A stretch of 64,000 nucleotides of DNA from Ostrinia nubilalis (lineage: Eukaryota > Arthropoda > Insecta > Lepidoptera > Crambidae): positions 10,312,501-10,376,500 of the forward strand of contig NC_087118.1 of assembly GCF_963855985.1 (NCBI RefSeq). Direction: 5' to 3'. A program made the position numbers and the translations under genes. How positions within the stretch are numbered: the stretch's first letter is position 1; every line of letters starts with the position of its first letter. Under the pieces are notes generated by a model. The model did not search any database. It had not been told where the DNA came from and was given only the letters and a program-made list of their open reading frames with translations. Of this stretch, positions 21,081 through 31,539 are shown one piece after another.

Positions 21081-24017
21081 TCAGGCCGTGTCCGGGGGAC
21101 AGATAGGGGAGAACCGGCCCGGTACATGTCTGTACCGTCCGAAATGGAAAGCAGGGCCTCGTACTCGCCGGCGAGTACGGTGTAACGAGCTACTGTGTTG
21201 TGGAGTAGTTGGCGTGCTTAAGGCAGTGATGTCTGTGTTCAGAAATTCGGTAATAGGATCGTCCGGGTCGTCTAGGACATGCCTAGGTCGTCGGTATTGG
21301 GCAGCGACATCTTTCTGGGGTGTATACGTGGCGGCGCTAACGATAAGAGGGTTCTTGTGGTTGATCGCTTTATTAAAGTAGCGGGGAGAGGCTTCTTTCA
21401 TAAAGTGATCAATCGATGGGATCTCGAAATCTCTATGGAGATTCGTGTTACGCACGAACCACGGGGCATCCGCGGCTCGGCGTAAGAATTTGTTTTGGAG
21501 GGTCTGGAATTTCTTAAGGTCTGTGCAGGAAGTGTGAGCAAACACCGGACTGGCGTAAGTCAACACTGGACGGATGCAGGTTTTGTAAATTGTCAACTTA
21601 TTTCTAAGTGACAATTTACTTTTCCTTCCAACTAGGTGGTAGAGTCGGTGGATGTAGTGGTTCGCACGGCTCAAGACGCGTCTGAGGTGCGGAGCGAACG
21701 ATAATCTCTGGTCGAGGGTGACACCTAAGTACTTGGCCTCACTTTTCCAAGGAATAGTTTGGTCAAATAAGGTGAGATGGGTGGGGACATTAGGACGAGT
21801 GCGAACCGGAGGACGTTTCGCAGACAAAGCCCTAGAAAAGTACACTGCTGCACTTTTTTCGGGATTTACCTCGATACGCCACTTCCTGAACCATTCGCCT
21901 AATTGTGTGACTGCGCGTTGGAGCGCCAAGATGACGTAATTCCGATTACGTCCGGACTTGTAGAGTGCGGTGTCGTCCGCAAAGAGGGCTAAATCCGTAT
22001 GCGGATATTTGGGGATGTCATTGACGTACAATGAAAAGAGGATGGGCGAGAGCACGGAGCCCTGGGGGACTCCGGCTCTTATGGGGCGGGGGGAGGAGAG
22101 GGAGCCATCTACTCGGTAACGAAAGGTGCGATTCGATAAAAAGTCACGTAAGATGTGCACGAGACTGTCCGGCACACCGAGTTCGTAAAGCTTGTAAATC
22201 AAGCCGTTGTGCCAGACTTTATCGAATGCCTTCGCTACGTCGAAGAATAACACTCCTGTCCCTACGGGTGGCTTAGCAGTGAGGCCGCTAAGTATGTGCT
22301 CCGTTAAGCGGTGCACCTGTTGTACGCAGGAATGTGAGGCGCGGAAGCCAAACTGTTCGTTTATTAAGAGATTATTAGAAAAAACATAATCTCTTAATCG
22401 AGAAACAATTATACGTTCGTATAACTTACCCATGGTCTTTAAGAGACTGATGGGTCTGTAGCTTGTGGGGTCAGCCAGTTTCTTACCGGGCTTCGGAATG
22501 CCAATGACTTCTGCCTCTTTCCACGCGTCGGGAAAGATGCAGTGAGACATGGCCGCGTTGAAAATAGCAACTAAGAGGTATACTAGGGGGGCGGGCAGGG
22601 CGCGTAAGACTCTATTAGAGATACGGTCCGGGCCGGGGGCTTTGTTGGGACGGAAACCTTTGATTATCGTTCGCACCTCGTCGATGTTAGTCGGGTCTAG
22701 GGTTGTGGTCGGAGGGAGGGCGGCTCTACGTTCGACTTCGCTGTCCACCATGCGGAGGTGGGCAGAGTCTACTGGGAGGGTACTGGGGGAGCACTGTGCT
22801 TCTAGACTGTCGGCTAGACATTCGGCTTTGGCGTCGTCGTCAAACGCAAGCGTTTGATCGGGACGTAAAAGCGGTGGCGTGGACGCTACGGTGTCAGACT
22901 TAAAGGCTCTCGTCAACTTCCAATAGGCTTGGTGAGATGGCGAGATTTCTTTAAGTAGATCACCCCACTGATTGTTACGGAGTTCCGCGATACGAGCCTT
23001 GACAGCGCGCTGTAAGGAACGTAGGCGGGCTCTGTTTTCCTCGGTTGGATAAGCGTCATAATCGCGAGTGGCTGCGTTCTTTGCCCTCAATAGCTCTCGC
23101 GCGTCGTCCGGCAACCTGAGACGGTGGTTAGCCATCGCAGGCACTTGCCTAGACGAGTCGCCGATGGCGACCGAGATGTGATTAGTGAGGGCATCGATCG
23201 CGTGAATAGTTTCGTGAGGCGAAACTATATCGTCGGGGATTGAGGACAGTTGTGGGCTCTGACAGTTCCCAAATTTTACCTTGAGTTTGTCCCAGTCCAC
23301 AACTGTCTTCATAGTGGGTGTAGACTCAGGAGAGCCTAGTTGGAGTACGACCGGGCGATGGTCAGAAGTGAGCGCGTGCATGGTTTCTATAGAATGTAGG
23401 CGGAGGCCTATATTCTTTAGAATTGCCACGTCAAGAATGTCGGGCCGATGCTCGACATTTTAAGGATAGTGAGTGGGCGTCATAGGGACTAAGATGTCAA
23501 AAATGAGTTCCTCAGAGAGTTCGCTTAGCATCATGCCGTTGGCAGTGGATGTTACGCAACCCCAATGAGTGTGTTTGCTATTAAAGTCGCCGCCAAGAAT
23601 GACTGCACTATTCATAGCAAACAGGGCCTCAAAGTCGCTCCTTAGGGGAGTCTTGTTCGGGGAGAGGTAAACCGAGCCGATGAGAATGGGCTCGTGTCCA
23701 GTCATGGCTAGCCGACAGAGTGAGACTTCTAGGTTAGAGAGAGAAGGGGGATCGACTAAAGCACAGTGCAGAGAACGCTTATAGTAAATAAGCGTGCCGC
23801 CGCCACGTGTGGGCCTATCGTGTCTAACGATATTGTAGTTCGCTATCCTAGGATTGCGAATAGAGGGTGTTAGGAGGGTCTCTTGAACCAGAAAGATGTC
23901 GACCTGGTGGTCGGTAAGGAACTGAGTAACCTCGTCCTTCTGCTGTCTAAGACCGTTAGCGTTGCAAAAAGCTAAGGTGATTGACCGGGGTTTGATCCTA
24001 GCGGTGGGATTAGCCAT
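21081..24017 (-). CDS. LINE ORF2: endonuclease and reverse transcriptase
   Basis: It starts at ATG 24017-24015, which overlaps the ORF1 stop (TAATG), a layout seen in LINEs that use termination-reinitiation. The APE endonuclease has FCNANGL, VQETLL, GGDFNSKH and SDHRPV. The RT has YRPISLL, FFDVAKAFDKVWH, GVPQGSVLSPILF and FADDTALY. A C-terminal thumb region follows. One in-frame TAA at 23460-23462 lies inside the endonuclease between GGDFN and SDHRP. The rest, about 978 codons, is open to the stop at 21081. Confidence 0.93.
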
Positions 24018-25624
24018 TACGGAGCGTGGAAAGAAGAGATAGCGTAGCAGAAGTCTACGTGTTCGGCGAGGATAGATAACCTATCCATGATGTTGCCTTC
24101 GCCATTAGTCGCGCGCAGTTTTGCGGCGATCACAAACATCTCGCCGACATTAATTTGGCCAAAGAAGTCTCTGACCAATTTAATGTCAGCCGCAGGTGAA
24201 TGTGTAGGCTGGGGCTTGGCCTGAGGGGCCGGGACTTTGTGGGCCGGTGCCTTAGGGGCAGGGGGACTAGGGTTAGGCGCCTGATGGGTAGGTGCCTTTG
24301 GCGTAGCCTTAGGGGCTGGGTGGGGTTGAGGAGCCTGCTGGGGCGCGGGTGGGGCCACAGCTGTTTGGGCGGGTGCGGGAGTAAGGCTGGCTGCCTGGGT
24401 GTAGGCCAGAGGCCTAGCCCAAGCATTGGGCCTATTGGGACGGAGGCTAGGAGCCTCACTTGCTACCGCAAAGTTGCGAGTAGCATTGATCTGCCTGGGG
24501 GCAGAGGGGATGGGGGCACGCGGCTGAGTGCGTGGGGCCCGGGGACAACCGCGATAATTCGCAGGATGACCCTGGCTACCACACAGTATGCAGCTCGGTG
24601 GTTCGGTGGCTGTGGCCTTGTCACGGACACAGTCGGCTGTGCCGTGATCGCCTAGGCACTTGACGCACCTAGGACGGGCGTGACTATTACGGGCAGCGTG
24701 CCCGTAATGTTGGCAGCGGTGGCACTGGCCGGGAGCGCCGCGCTTTCGGGGTGGCTCAACTTTGAGCCCGGAGATGAAGCAAACCGATTTCAAATTGAAA
24801 ATCGATTTCGCTTCATTGGAATAGTCCAAGACTACTTGGACAAGGTCAAAGTCAAAAGGTTCACGAGTACGAGTCCTGTACAGACGATGAACCTGTTTGA
24901 CGGGGAAGTTTTGGGCCTTGAGGTCGGCCAAGATGGAGGCGGAGTCTAGCTCCTTGGGAATGCCACGGATAACAACCCGCAGCTCCCTTTCCTCCTCGCG
25001 GGGGAAAGTATGATAACCGATACGGTTTTCATCAAGGAAGCGTGTTAGGGCTCGGTGCTCGTCTGAGGTGGACAAAGACACCTTAATGCCTACATTGCAC
25101 GACTTAGCGTGCGAGAAGTTGATGTGGCGCTCCTTGAGCGCGCCGGTAATCTTGTTCCAGGACGCCTTGTCCTGGACAAAGACTGGGGGGACTCTGGCAG
25201 TCCGCCCGGTGCTCGACTGCGAGCCGGAGGGTTGGGAGGATTGCGAGGGCTGAGAGAGGCCCGAGTTGGCCTTCAGCGCCTTCGCAGGGGGGGAAGGAGG
25301 GGGAGAGGCCGCGGATTTGCGGGTCCTCTTTGAACGACTGACAGTGGTGAAGCCACTGTCATCGGCGTCTGAGACATAGTCACATTCCATGTCCCTACTG
25401 GGAGCATGGGATTGGTGCTATATGGTAAGAGAGTGCTCGTTAGTGAGCGGAATTGGTAGCGGGGCCGAGTTAGGATCGCACATGGCGTCCTCGGGACATG
25501 ATGGGGAAGCAGGCTCCTCATGGATGGAGCTTGCGAGGGTCTTTGCCCGTATGTGGGCTTTAAACCCGGAGAGGACCTCCGGGTGAGTGGCCCGGAGGAA
25601 CTTTAGGAGTTCCTCCGTGTCCAT
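24017..25624 (-). CDS. LINE ORF1: gag-like nucleic-acid-binding protein
   Basis: Chosen start ATG at 25624. The frame is open to 24017 apart from an in-frame TAG at 25418-25420. After a Ser/Pro/Lys-rich region comes a PRE_C2HC-like domain (REEERELRVVIRGIPKELDS), then three zinc-knuckle-like Cys/His clusters (CHRCQHYGHAARN, CVKCLGDHGTADC, CILCGSQGHPANYRGC) and a long Pro/Ala-rich segment. One knuckle has Ser where Cys is usual (HAARNSHA). In the family ORF1 coats the RNA and chaperones reverse transcription. Confidence 0.9.
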
Positions 25625-26406
25625 GGCATGGAGTTGAGTTTCGCGACGCGTGAATCTACGCCGGTTCGCAAGTCGCAACCACCGAGAAGAGCCGGCAAGA
25701 AACTCGGTGGTTATAGCGGTGTGTAAGTCCCGCACAGTCGGTGTAAACCGTGCGGGGTGAGTGGGAAAAGTGTGCCCTAACCAATGTAACTACGCCGCAA
25801 CGTAGCAACGCCGCGACGTAGGGTGAGTACCTACTCCTAGCAGTCCTTCAGGAGGGCCCCAGTCGCAAAAACAACCAGAGATACGCTCCTTCAGGGATGG
25901 AAAATAGGGAGGGGTAGGGGGGGTCACGCCCGGCAGTGAAAAGACTGTGAAACCGAGTGTCTCAAGGGCGAGGAGGAACGCCTCACCCTCTCAAACGTGC
26001 CTTCCAGGAGGCCAAGGTTCACAGCCTAATATACCGGCGGCGGCAGGAAATTTCAGCGCCTTGAAAAAGGCACTGTCGGTCGCTCCCAATCGAACCGAAC
26101 CGCCTTTAGAAAGGCGTTTAACTACGCTTGTTCGTTATCACCGTTAGGTATCCCAAGCGTAGCCGCGGGCAAGCCACGTAATTGTGACAAAACACCACAG
26201 AAACAAGACTCGCAGAGCGAAGGCGATAAGCTCGAGGAACTCGGAACGCAGCGCATGCGAGCGGGCGGGCGAGGCGGAGCGCACGTCCGTACCGTGCGAG
26301 CGATGCGAAGCGAATGATGAGTGTCCCATGCGCCGAGTGCCTCTTTTATAGGCGTTGGCGGTGATGCCACTCGATTTGAAATAAATCGTAACGGACTATC
26401 CTAATA

Positions 26407-26665
26407 ATACAGTATTAGAACAAACAGTCATGAAGTAAAAAAAGCAAAAGGAGTAAAAAAAAATGTAACCAATAAACTGAAATTTTCTGATTACACCAAT
26501 GTTTTATCAACTGGTATAGAGTTACGAGGTAAAAATATTCTTTTTAAAACAATAAAGCATCAAATTTTTACCACAGAGCAAAACAAAGTGGCTTTGTCCC
26601 GAAAGGATGACAAACGTTTTATTACGAAAGATAATATTTCTACTATGTATATCCTGGGGACATTA
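26407..26665 (+). pseudogene. polB: Polinton polB, segment 4 (C-terminus)
   Basis: It resumes the polymerase frame directly after the gypsy LTR, with family strings KKAKGVKKNV and KVALSRKDDKRFI. The usual short C-terminal tail is not clear. The frame stays open to a stop near 26785, but the last 40 residues look non-homologous, so the true end is probably near 26665. Confidence 0.8.
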
Positions 26666-26799
26666 TTATATTACAGTTTAGTTAATATATTTTCTTTTTC
26701 TGAGACGAATTATTATTCATCAGAAATTCAGTTGCTTTTCGCCAAAATGTATTTACTAAGTGTATTAATTAATCTCACTAGTTAGTAAACTACTATGTA

Positions 26800-27359
26800 T
26801 TCAAACCTATTTAGCCTAAAAAATATATTTAGGTACTGTGTAGATGTAGTGTAAGGGTACATTTTATTATTTTTATATGATTAAAGTTTAAAATAAATTA
26901 GCTAAACAGAAAGCCTAAGTATTTTATTTATATTTCTACCGTAAACAAGTAATGTTGTCTTGTCGTAATCTGATGATGACAAAATAATTCTGACACCCGA
27001 AATTGTTTTGTAGTTAGTTGTCACTTTTAGAAGAAATGTTAGTTGTACTTACGCTCCCATAGTAACATGCATTAAACAAGTCGTAACTTGTCCAATGTAT
27101 AATGCTGATTAAGTATCATTTTACAGCATATGCACTGTATGCACTAAGCAAGTCGTAACTTGTCATCATCCTAAATATAATGCTGATTGTGAAGAAAATG
27201 TCTCTGGATACCTAATATCGTACACGTGCATTACTTACGTCAACCGTAAGAAGTGCAAAGTTAACAGTTTTTAATAAGCATCATTTTAGTAAATGAACAA
27301 AATTATTGTCTTATAAGCTGTTTCATGTTAAAACTCGAATTATTTCTGAGTAAACATTA
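26800..27359. other. AT-rich spacer with a short direct repeat
   Basis: No gene seen. The string CAAGTCGTAACTTGTC occurs twice (near 27077 and 27149), each followed by TATAATGCTGATT. Possibly a control region of the Polinton, but nothing proves it. Confidence 0.4.
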
Positions 27360-27506
27360 ATGCATGTGTTGACGAATGTTACCAGCTCATCAATTTTGTT
27401 AGAGGCAGGCATTACTTTTGTGCAGCATTTTTCGTCATTCGATAGTCGACCGCTGCGAAAGCCACTTGGTACTCACTACACTTATTTCAGTGACAAAACA
27501 AAAGAA

Positions 27507-27890
27507 ATGGACAGTACGTTGGAACAATACGCTCAAGATCCTCTTGCTGGCTTTAATTCAATGTATCCAGAGCTAGCCAGACAACAGCTGGAACCAAAGA
27601 AAAAAAGAAGCAAACGTCCTGCTGAAACTCAGGAAAATCCTACGCCACCGAAGAAACAGTGTCTTCAAAGTGGATCAAATTATGTGTACAGCAATGAAAC
27701 CAGGCGAGGTCTTCGACTCATCAGGATAGAAGTCGTGGACTTGGACGGTGCAGTTCAAAGTGATAGTGATAATGAAAAAATACTTTATAGTGCTCAATAC
27801 ATTGTTACTGACAATTTTAATCCAATTATGGAGCAAACGGAACATTTAATAACCAATATATGCAAAAAAATTTGTAATGATAATATTTAA
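27507..27890 (+). CDS. Uncharacterised Polinton-resident protein (127 aa)
   Basis: I take the ATG at 27507 (MDSTLEQYAQDPL) because the upstream part of the open frame, from 27360, looks like unrelated sequence. The protein has a Lys/Arg-rich stretch (KKKRSKRP), possibly a nuclear localisation signal, then a Pro-rich segment. An acidic C-terminal half follows (RIEVVDLDGAVQSDSDNEK). No catalytic motif. Polintons often carry lineage-specific small ORFs next to polB; this may be one. Function unknown. Confidence 0.45.
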   Translation: MDSTLEQYAQDPLAGFNSMYPELARQQLEPKKKRSKRPAETQENPTPPKKQCLQSGSNYVYSNETRRGLRLIRIEVVDLDGAVQSDSDNEKILYSAQYIVTDNFNPIMEQTEHLITNICKKICNDNI

Positions 27891-27931
27891 AAATAAGTGA
27901 CTTTTGTTTTTAAATTAAGTTTAAGTGTATA

Positions 27932-29260
27932 GGTGTACCAGAATCTCATGGCAAATAGGGAAAATAAACTTTGTTGAGAGCAATACTGGGGAAATTGGAA
28001 TAAACGATCTTGATACTATTTAATTTTTTACTTTTATGACTTTAATATTAATGAACATGAAGTACGAATATACATTTTAGGTAGGTATGTGTATGAAGAA
28101 TGTTGTTATAAATAAATCGTATATTACTTAAAGTAACTAATTTTAATATGCACCATACTTTTAACTTATCACTTCATTCAGAACTAGAAAACGATTCTAA
28201 GAACTCCACTTGCATTTCTTGTTCTTCAATAGATGATCAAGATAAAGAGGTATTGTAAATAAATTGTTCTTCCAACATTTCAATGGAGAAGTTTCCTGAT
28301 GTTAAAAAAACTATATTTCTCTGAATTGGATTAAAATATATACCTACCAAAACTAAAAAGACGGTGAAGTCTTTTTTTAAATCGATCAAGAAATGTCTGG
28401 GAAATTAATTATTTAAATTACCTACATATTTTCGCGTGGAATTGGAACAGGCGGTGCCGTTCTTTTTGTGTAAATGGCCAGGTCTGGGATATTTAAAAAA
28501 AAGTTACAAAATTTTACTAAGAAAGAATCTTGAGTAACTTAAAAAAATAGAAATAGATTTAAAAAAAATATGGATCTGTCAACAGCACTGGATCAGGGGT
28601 GATTTACTGTTTGTACCCCGAATGACTGTCGTGAATACACCGATCAAAACGGCGTGAATAGTTATGCGCAACTTTAGGGCCCTGTAACTTATTTATTTGT
28701 AGAGATATTTTCATGATTCTTTCACAATTATTATTAGTTTTACTTATATTTATTTCAAGTTTATTTAAAAGAAAATAATTGGAAACTTCTCCATTATTCA
28801 ATCTTGCTTGATGAAATCTTTTTCAATTTTCTTTACATGGTCATAACATTTTGACCATTCCTCTGCACCAATTTGTGAGATATACCTGAAAACATCGATA
28901 AAGCAGCTATTAAGTAAGAATAAAAAACATAACCCTCCTTCTGACGCAGTTGGGTAATAAGCTAAATGTATCAAACATTTCAGTCCAACTCACTGTCAAC
29001 TCGACGGCGCGTTTAGAATCAAAGATTGACTTTGAATTATGCCTTATTTTACAATTCACATTGAAAACAATATGACTTGCTTGAGCTTTTTCGACTTTTT
29101 CACAAAAATAACAAATAGTCAAGAAGAGATTACAAAATTTTTGCAGCGACTGACAGATTTCATAATTTTCTTTGACAGGTGACAATTAAACCATAGACAA
29201 TTGCCATATGAAAAACACACTTTTCCAATATTTTTGTTTGCCATGAGATTCTGGTAGACC
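27932..29260. mobile_element. 1.33-kb DNA element with 22-bp TIRs and TATA duplication
   Basis: Left end GGTGTACCAGAATCTCATGG and right end (reverse complement) GGTCTACCAGAATCTCATGG differ at one base, and TATA flanks both ends. Inside, only short frames occur (28604-28801 and 28910-29185 on minus), without recognisable transposase motifs. Non-autonomous or decayed. Confidence 0.75.
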
Positions 29261-29519
29261 TATAAGTAACTTGTTTTTATGTTTTAATAGGATAAGTAAA
29301 ATAAGATATTTGTGTTTAGTTAAGTTATTGATAAAATTAAATTGATTTAAACTTAATGACTTTTTATTTTCTTAAAACATAATTTAGGTTTAGGTAAATG
29401 AGACAGTTTATTTTATTAAACACATTTATTCATCATTTTAAATAATCATAATACAGTAATTAGCTTTTATTAATTTACACAATAATTAAAATAACACTAC
29501 ACTAAATAATACAATAAAT

Positions 29520-30008
29520 TCATATTGCAAAATTTCTTTCAACACACCATTTCTTTATACATATAACATTTTTTAATGCACAAATTTTCTCATGGTTAAC
29601 ACAGTTAAATAATTTGGGATTATCTGAACAATAAATTTTGTAAAAAGTATTTAAACTAGGAACACCTAAATAAGTTATGTCCATTACACTATTTTGATTA
29701 TACAAGTTATGCACCCATTTAATCTTTTCATCTCCTTTTACCAAAATATATTTACCTTTTAAATAAGGTACGATAATTCTTTGAAACTCTCTGTAATCAA
29801 TATAGCCTTCATTCCACCGATAGCCTCTGTTCTTTTCGATCCAACAAACTTGTCTTTTCTCTTCAACAGTTAGTGAACTGAACGGGTATGGAGGCTTGAT
29901 CAAAAATAGGTGGGTATGCTCTTGGGTAGCTATAGCAAATTCTTTTATTATGAATTCATTTCTATTGTTTTTAAATCCTTGAAGATCTACAACTATATTG
30001 CTATTCAT
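29520..30008 (-). CDS. Conserved Polinton-type small protein (162 aa)
   Basis: Intact frame. It starts at an ATG that overlaps the stop of the capsid gene (ATGA, 30008-30005). It has the pattern VDLQGF, EFIIKEFAI and LFLIKPPYPF, later RGYRWNEGYI and YILVKGDEKIKWV. This resembles a small protein that accompanies insect Polintons and relatives. The opening strand pattern is reminiscent of RNase H-like folds, but I cannot assign a catalytic set, so no function is claimed. Confidence 0.55.
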   Translation of the reverse strand: MNSNIVVDLQGFKNNRNEFIIKEFAIATQEHTHLFLIKPPYPFSSLTVEEKRQVCWIEKNRGYRWNEGYIDYREFQRIIVPYLKGKYILVKGDEKIKWVHNLYNQNSVMDITYLGVPSLNTFYKIYCSDNPKLFNCVNHEKICALKNVICIKKWCVERNFAI

Positions 30009-30187
30009 GATATTTTCTTAACAATGTTACTCAAAGGTTTGTATTCGAATATACAATCGTTTAATATCAAGCAATAAGCAGATGTCTGATCTGGTATTTC
30101 TTGGTCTGTTTCGATTTCAACTCTCACGTCGATTGAACCTTTTAAAGTTTCGTGTTGTCTCGAACAGTCGATAACAATGAGGATCAT
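30005..30187 (-). pseudogene. MCP: Polinton major capsid protein, C-terminal piece
   Basis: Sixty codons forming the end of the capsid protein (strings RQHETLKGSIDVRVEIE and AYCLILNDCIFEY). The first codons derive from the fold-back insertion junction. The rest of the gene lies beyond that insertion at 31540-32585. Confidence 0.7.
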
Positions 30188-31530
30188 TTCGATTTTTAGC
30201 TGTGAATGCAGATGTATAGGGCTAATAAATCCTTAATACACAGTCCAAAAATTTTTGTTCTACGACAAAAATTGACGAAGTTATGGCCAAATTACTAAAA
30301 AAGTTCACTGACCGCCCGGCGCGGGAACGATGACATCACTATATCCGATCTGAACGCTGCCGGCGTACTGCGTGGATAGAAAATATTTTTTTCTAGCCAA
30401 ACTATCAGTTTTAGAGAAAAACTTGTAATTACATTTATTCATCAGAATAAAGTAAGCTATCGATAGGTAATTTTTAAAAATAGAAATTGTGAAAAATAAC
30501 GCAAAAAATCCATACGCTCATACGATTCAATGGAACGCAGAGACGCGATTGGGGTCTCCGCGGTGGTATATTTGGCGATTTATTCAAATAAAGTGTTCAT
30601 AAGTGTTGTTAGAGAGTCATATCTTCTTCCAAGTAAAATATAAAAATGTATAAGTATTAATTTATTTACTTCTAACAATAAGGTATAGCTGAGGCAGATA
30701 CACTCTGACTAGGCTACAAGACATTGCTATGAAGATCATTTCGATGTACACGCAATACCTACCTGTTATTTAGTTTTTCTGAGTTAAACCTACGTACCTA
30801 CCTATCTATTCCCCGTTCCCATGGGCGGGCCAGCTGCTGCAGGAAAGGACAGCTGCTCGCTCCTGGAAATCTATTTAATCTTAGCCTAGAAGCTGGGTAT
30901 GACTCCCCCGCCCCCCTCCTGTCCCCAGGTCATAAGCTGGGCATGACTTCCCCCTCGGCCAGAAGTTGGGTATGATTTACACCCCCCCCCCCTCCCCCCC
31001 CCCCCGGCCCGAAACTGGGTATGACTTGACCCCTCCCCCTCCTCCCCCCAGGCCAGAAACTGGGTATTAGCATCATATTATTATTATGTATTATTATGTT
31101 CAATACAAACAATCATTAAGTTACACTCACCCCAACCGCGTCTCCGCATTGCATCGAATCCTATGAAAATGTGGTTTTTGGACATAACGATACTTACTTT
31201 TCACAATTTTTATTTTTAAAAATTACTGGTCGATAGGTTACTTTATTTTGATGAATAAATGTTATTAAAAGTTTTTTTCTAAAACTGATAGTTTAGCTGG
31301 AAAAAAATATTTTCCATCCCAATAGTACGCCGGCTGCGCTCGATTCGGATATAGTGACGTCACGCAGCCCTGCGTACGTTGACTTTTAGCGGCAAAAACG
31401 GCCTATGTTTGTTACTTAATATCTTCGTAAGTAATGGTCCGATTTGGATAATTTAAAAAGATATATCTTTCTTATGTTAAAGATTAACGTAGATACTAGT
31501 TTTATTGAATTTTCTACAACAGTACTGATC
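30188..31530. mobile_element. Fold-back element splitting the capsid gene
   Basis: Large imperfect inverted arms: about 30240-30560 pairs with about 31135-31440 (for example AAACTATCAGTTTTAGA against TCTAAAACTGATAGTTT). The boundaries carry an 11-bp inverted repeat, AATGAGGATCA at 30178-30188 and TGATCCTCATT at 31524-31536. The loop contains a C-rich minisatellite. No transposase frame, so mobilised in trans or by another route. Confidence 0.75.
30885..31068. repeat. C-rich minisatellite
   Basis: Four diverged units of about 50-60 bp. Each has AGAARYTGGGTATGA or a close variant followed by long C runs. On the minus strand the G runs could form quadruplexes. Confidence 0.8.
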
Positions 31531-31539
31531 CTCATTAAA

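Larger units (their letters stand above)
20782..26316 (-). mobile_element. Full-length Jockey-type LINE (5,535 bp)
   Basis: Poly-A tail (T-run 20782-20795), 3' UTR 20796-21080, ORF2, ORF1 and a GC-rich 5' UTR up to 26316. It is flanked by the 11-bp target duplication ATGAGTGTCCC (20771-20781 and 26317-26327). The base composition is much more GC-rich than the neighbouring Polinton. Only two nonsense codons were found, so the insertion looks young. Confidence 0.95.
13158..26406 (-). mobile_element. Ty3/gypsy LTR retrotransposon with nested insertions
   Basis: Gag-pro-pol lies on the minus strand, so the 5' LTR is the right copy (20546-26406) and the 3' LTR the left copy (13158-15374). Each LTR is only about 320 bp once insertions are removed and the two differ at very few positions. 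ATA at 13155-13157 and at 26407-26409 is a possible short target duplication, and excision restores the polymerase frame. Just inside the 5' LTR lies a candidate primer-binding site beginning CAGAAGTGG (minus strand, 20545 downwards). Confidence 0.9.
20546..26406 (-). repeat. Gypsy 5' LTR, interrupted by a full-length LINE
   Basis: LTR pieces 20546-20781 and 26317-26406 flank the Jockey-type element. The outer end (ACTATCCTAATA) and inner end (ATTTTAGGAACC) match those of the 3' LTR. Confidence 0.85.

Noticed and set aside
21088..25586. Numerous GC-rich plus-strand ORFs across the LINE
   Set aside because: They are shadows of the minus-strand ORF1 and ORF2, caused by high GC content.
28910..29185. 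91-aa minus ORF as a gene
   Set aside because: No motif, lies inside a TIR-bounded element, composition like surrounding non-coding DNA.
30930..31112. Gly-rich minus-strand ORF
   Set aside because: Translation of the C-rich minisatellite; no start context or homology.
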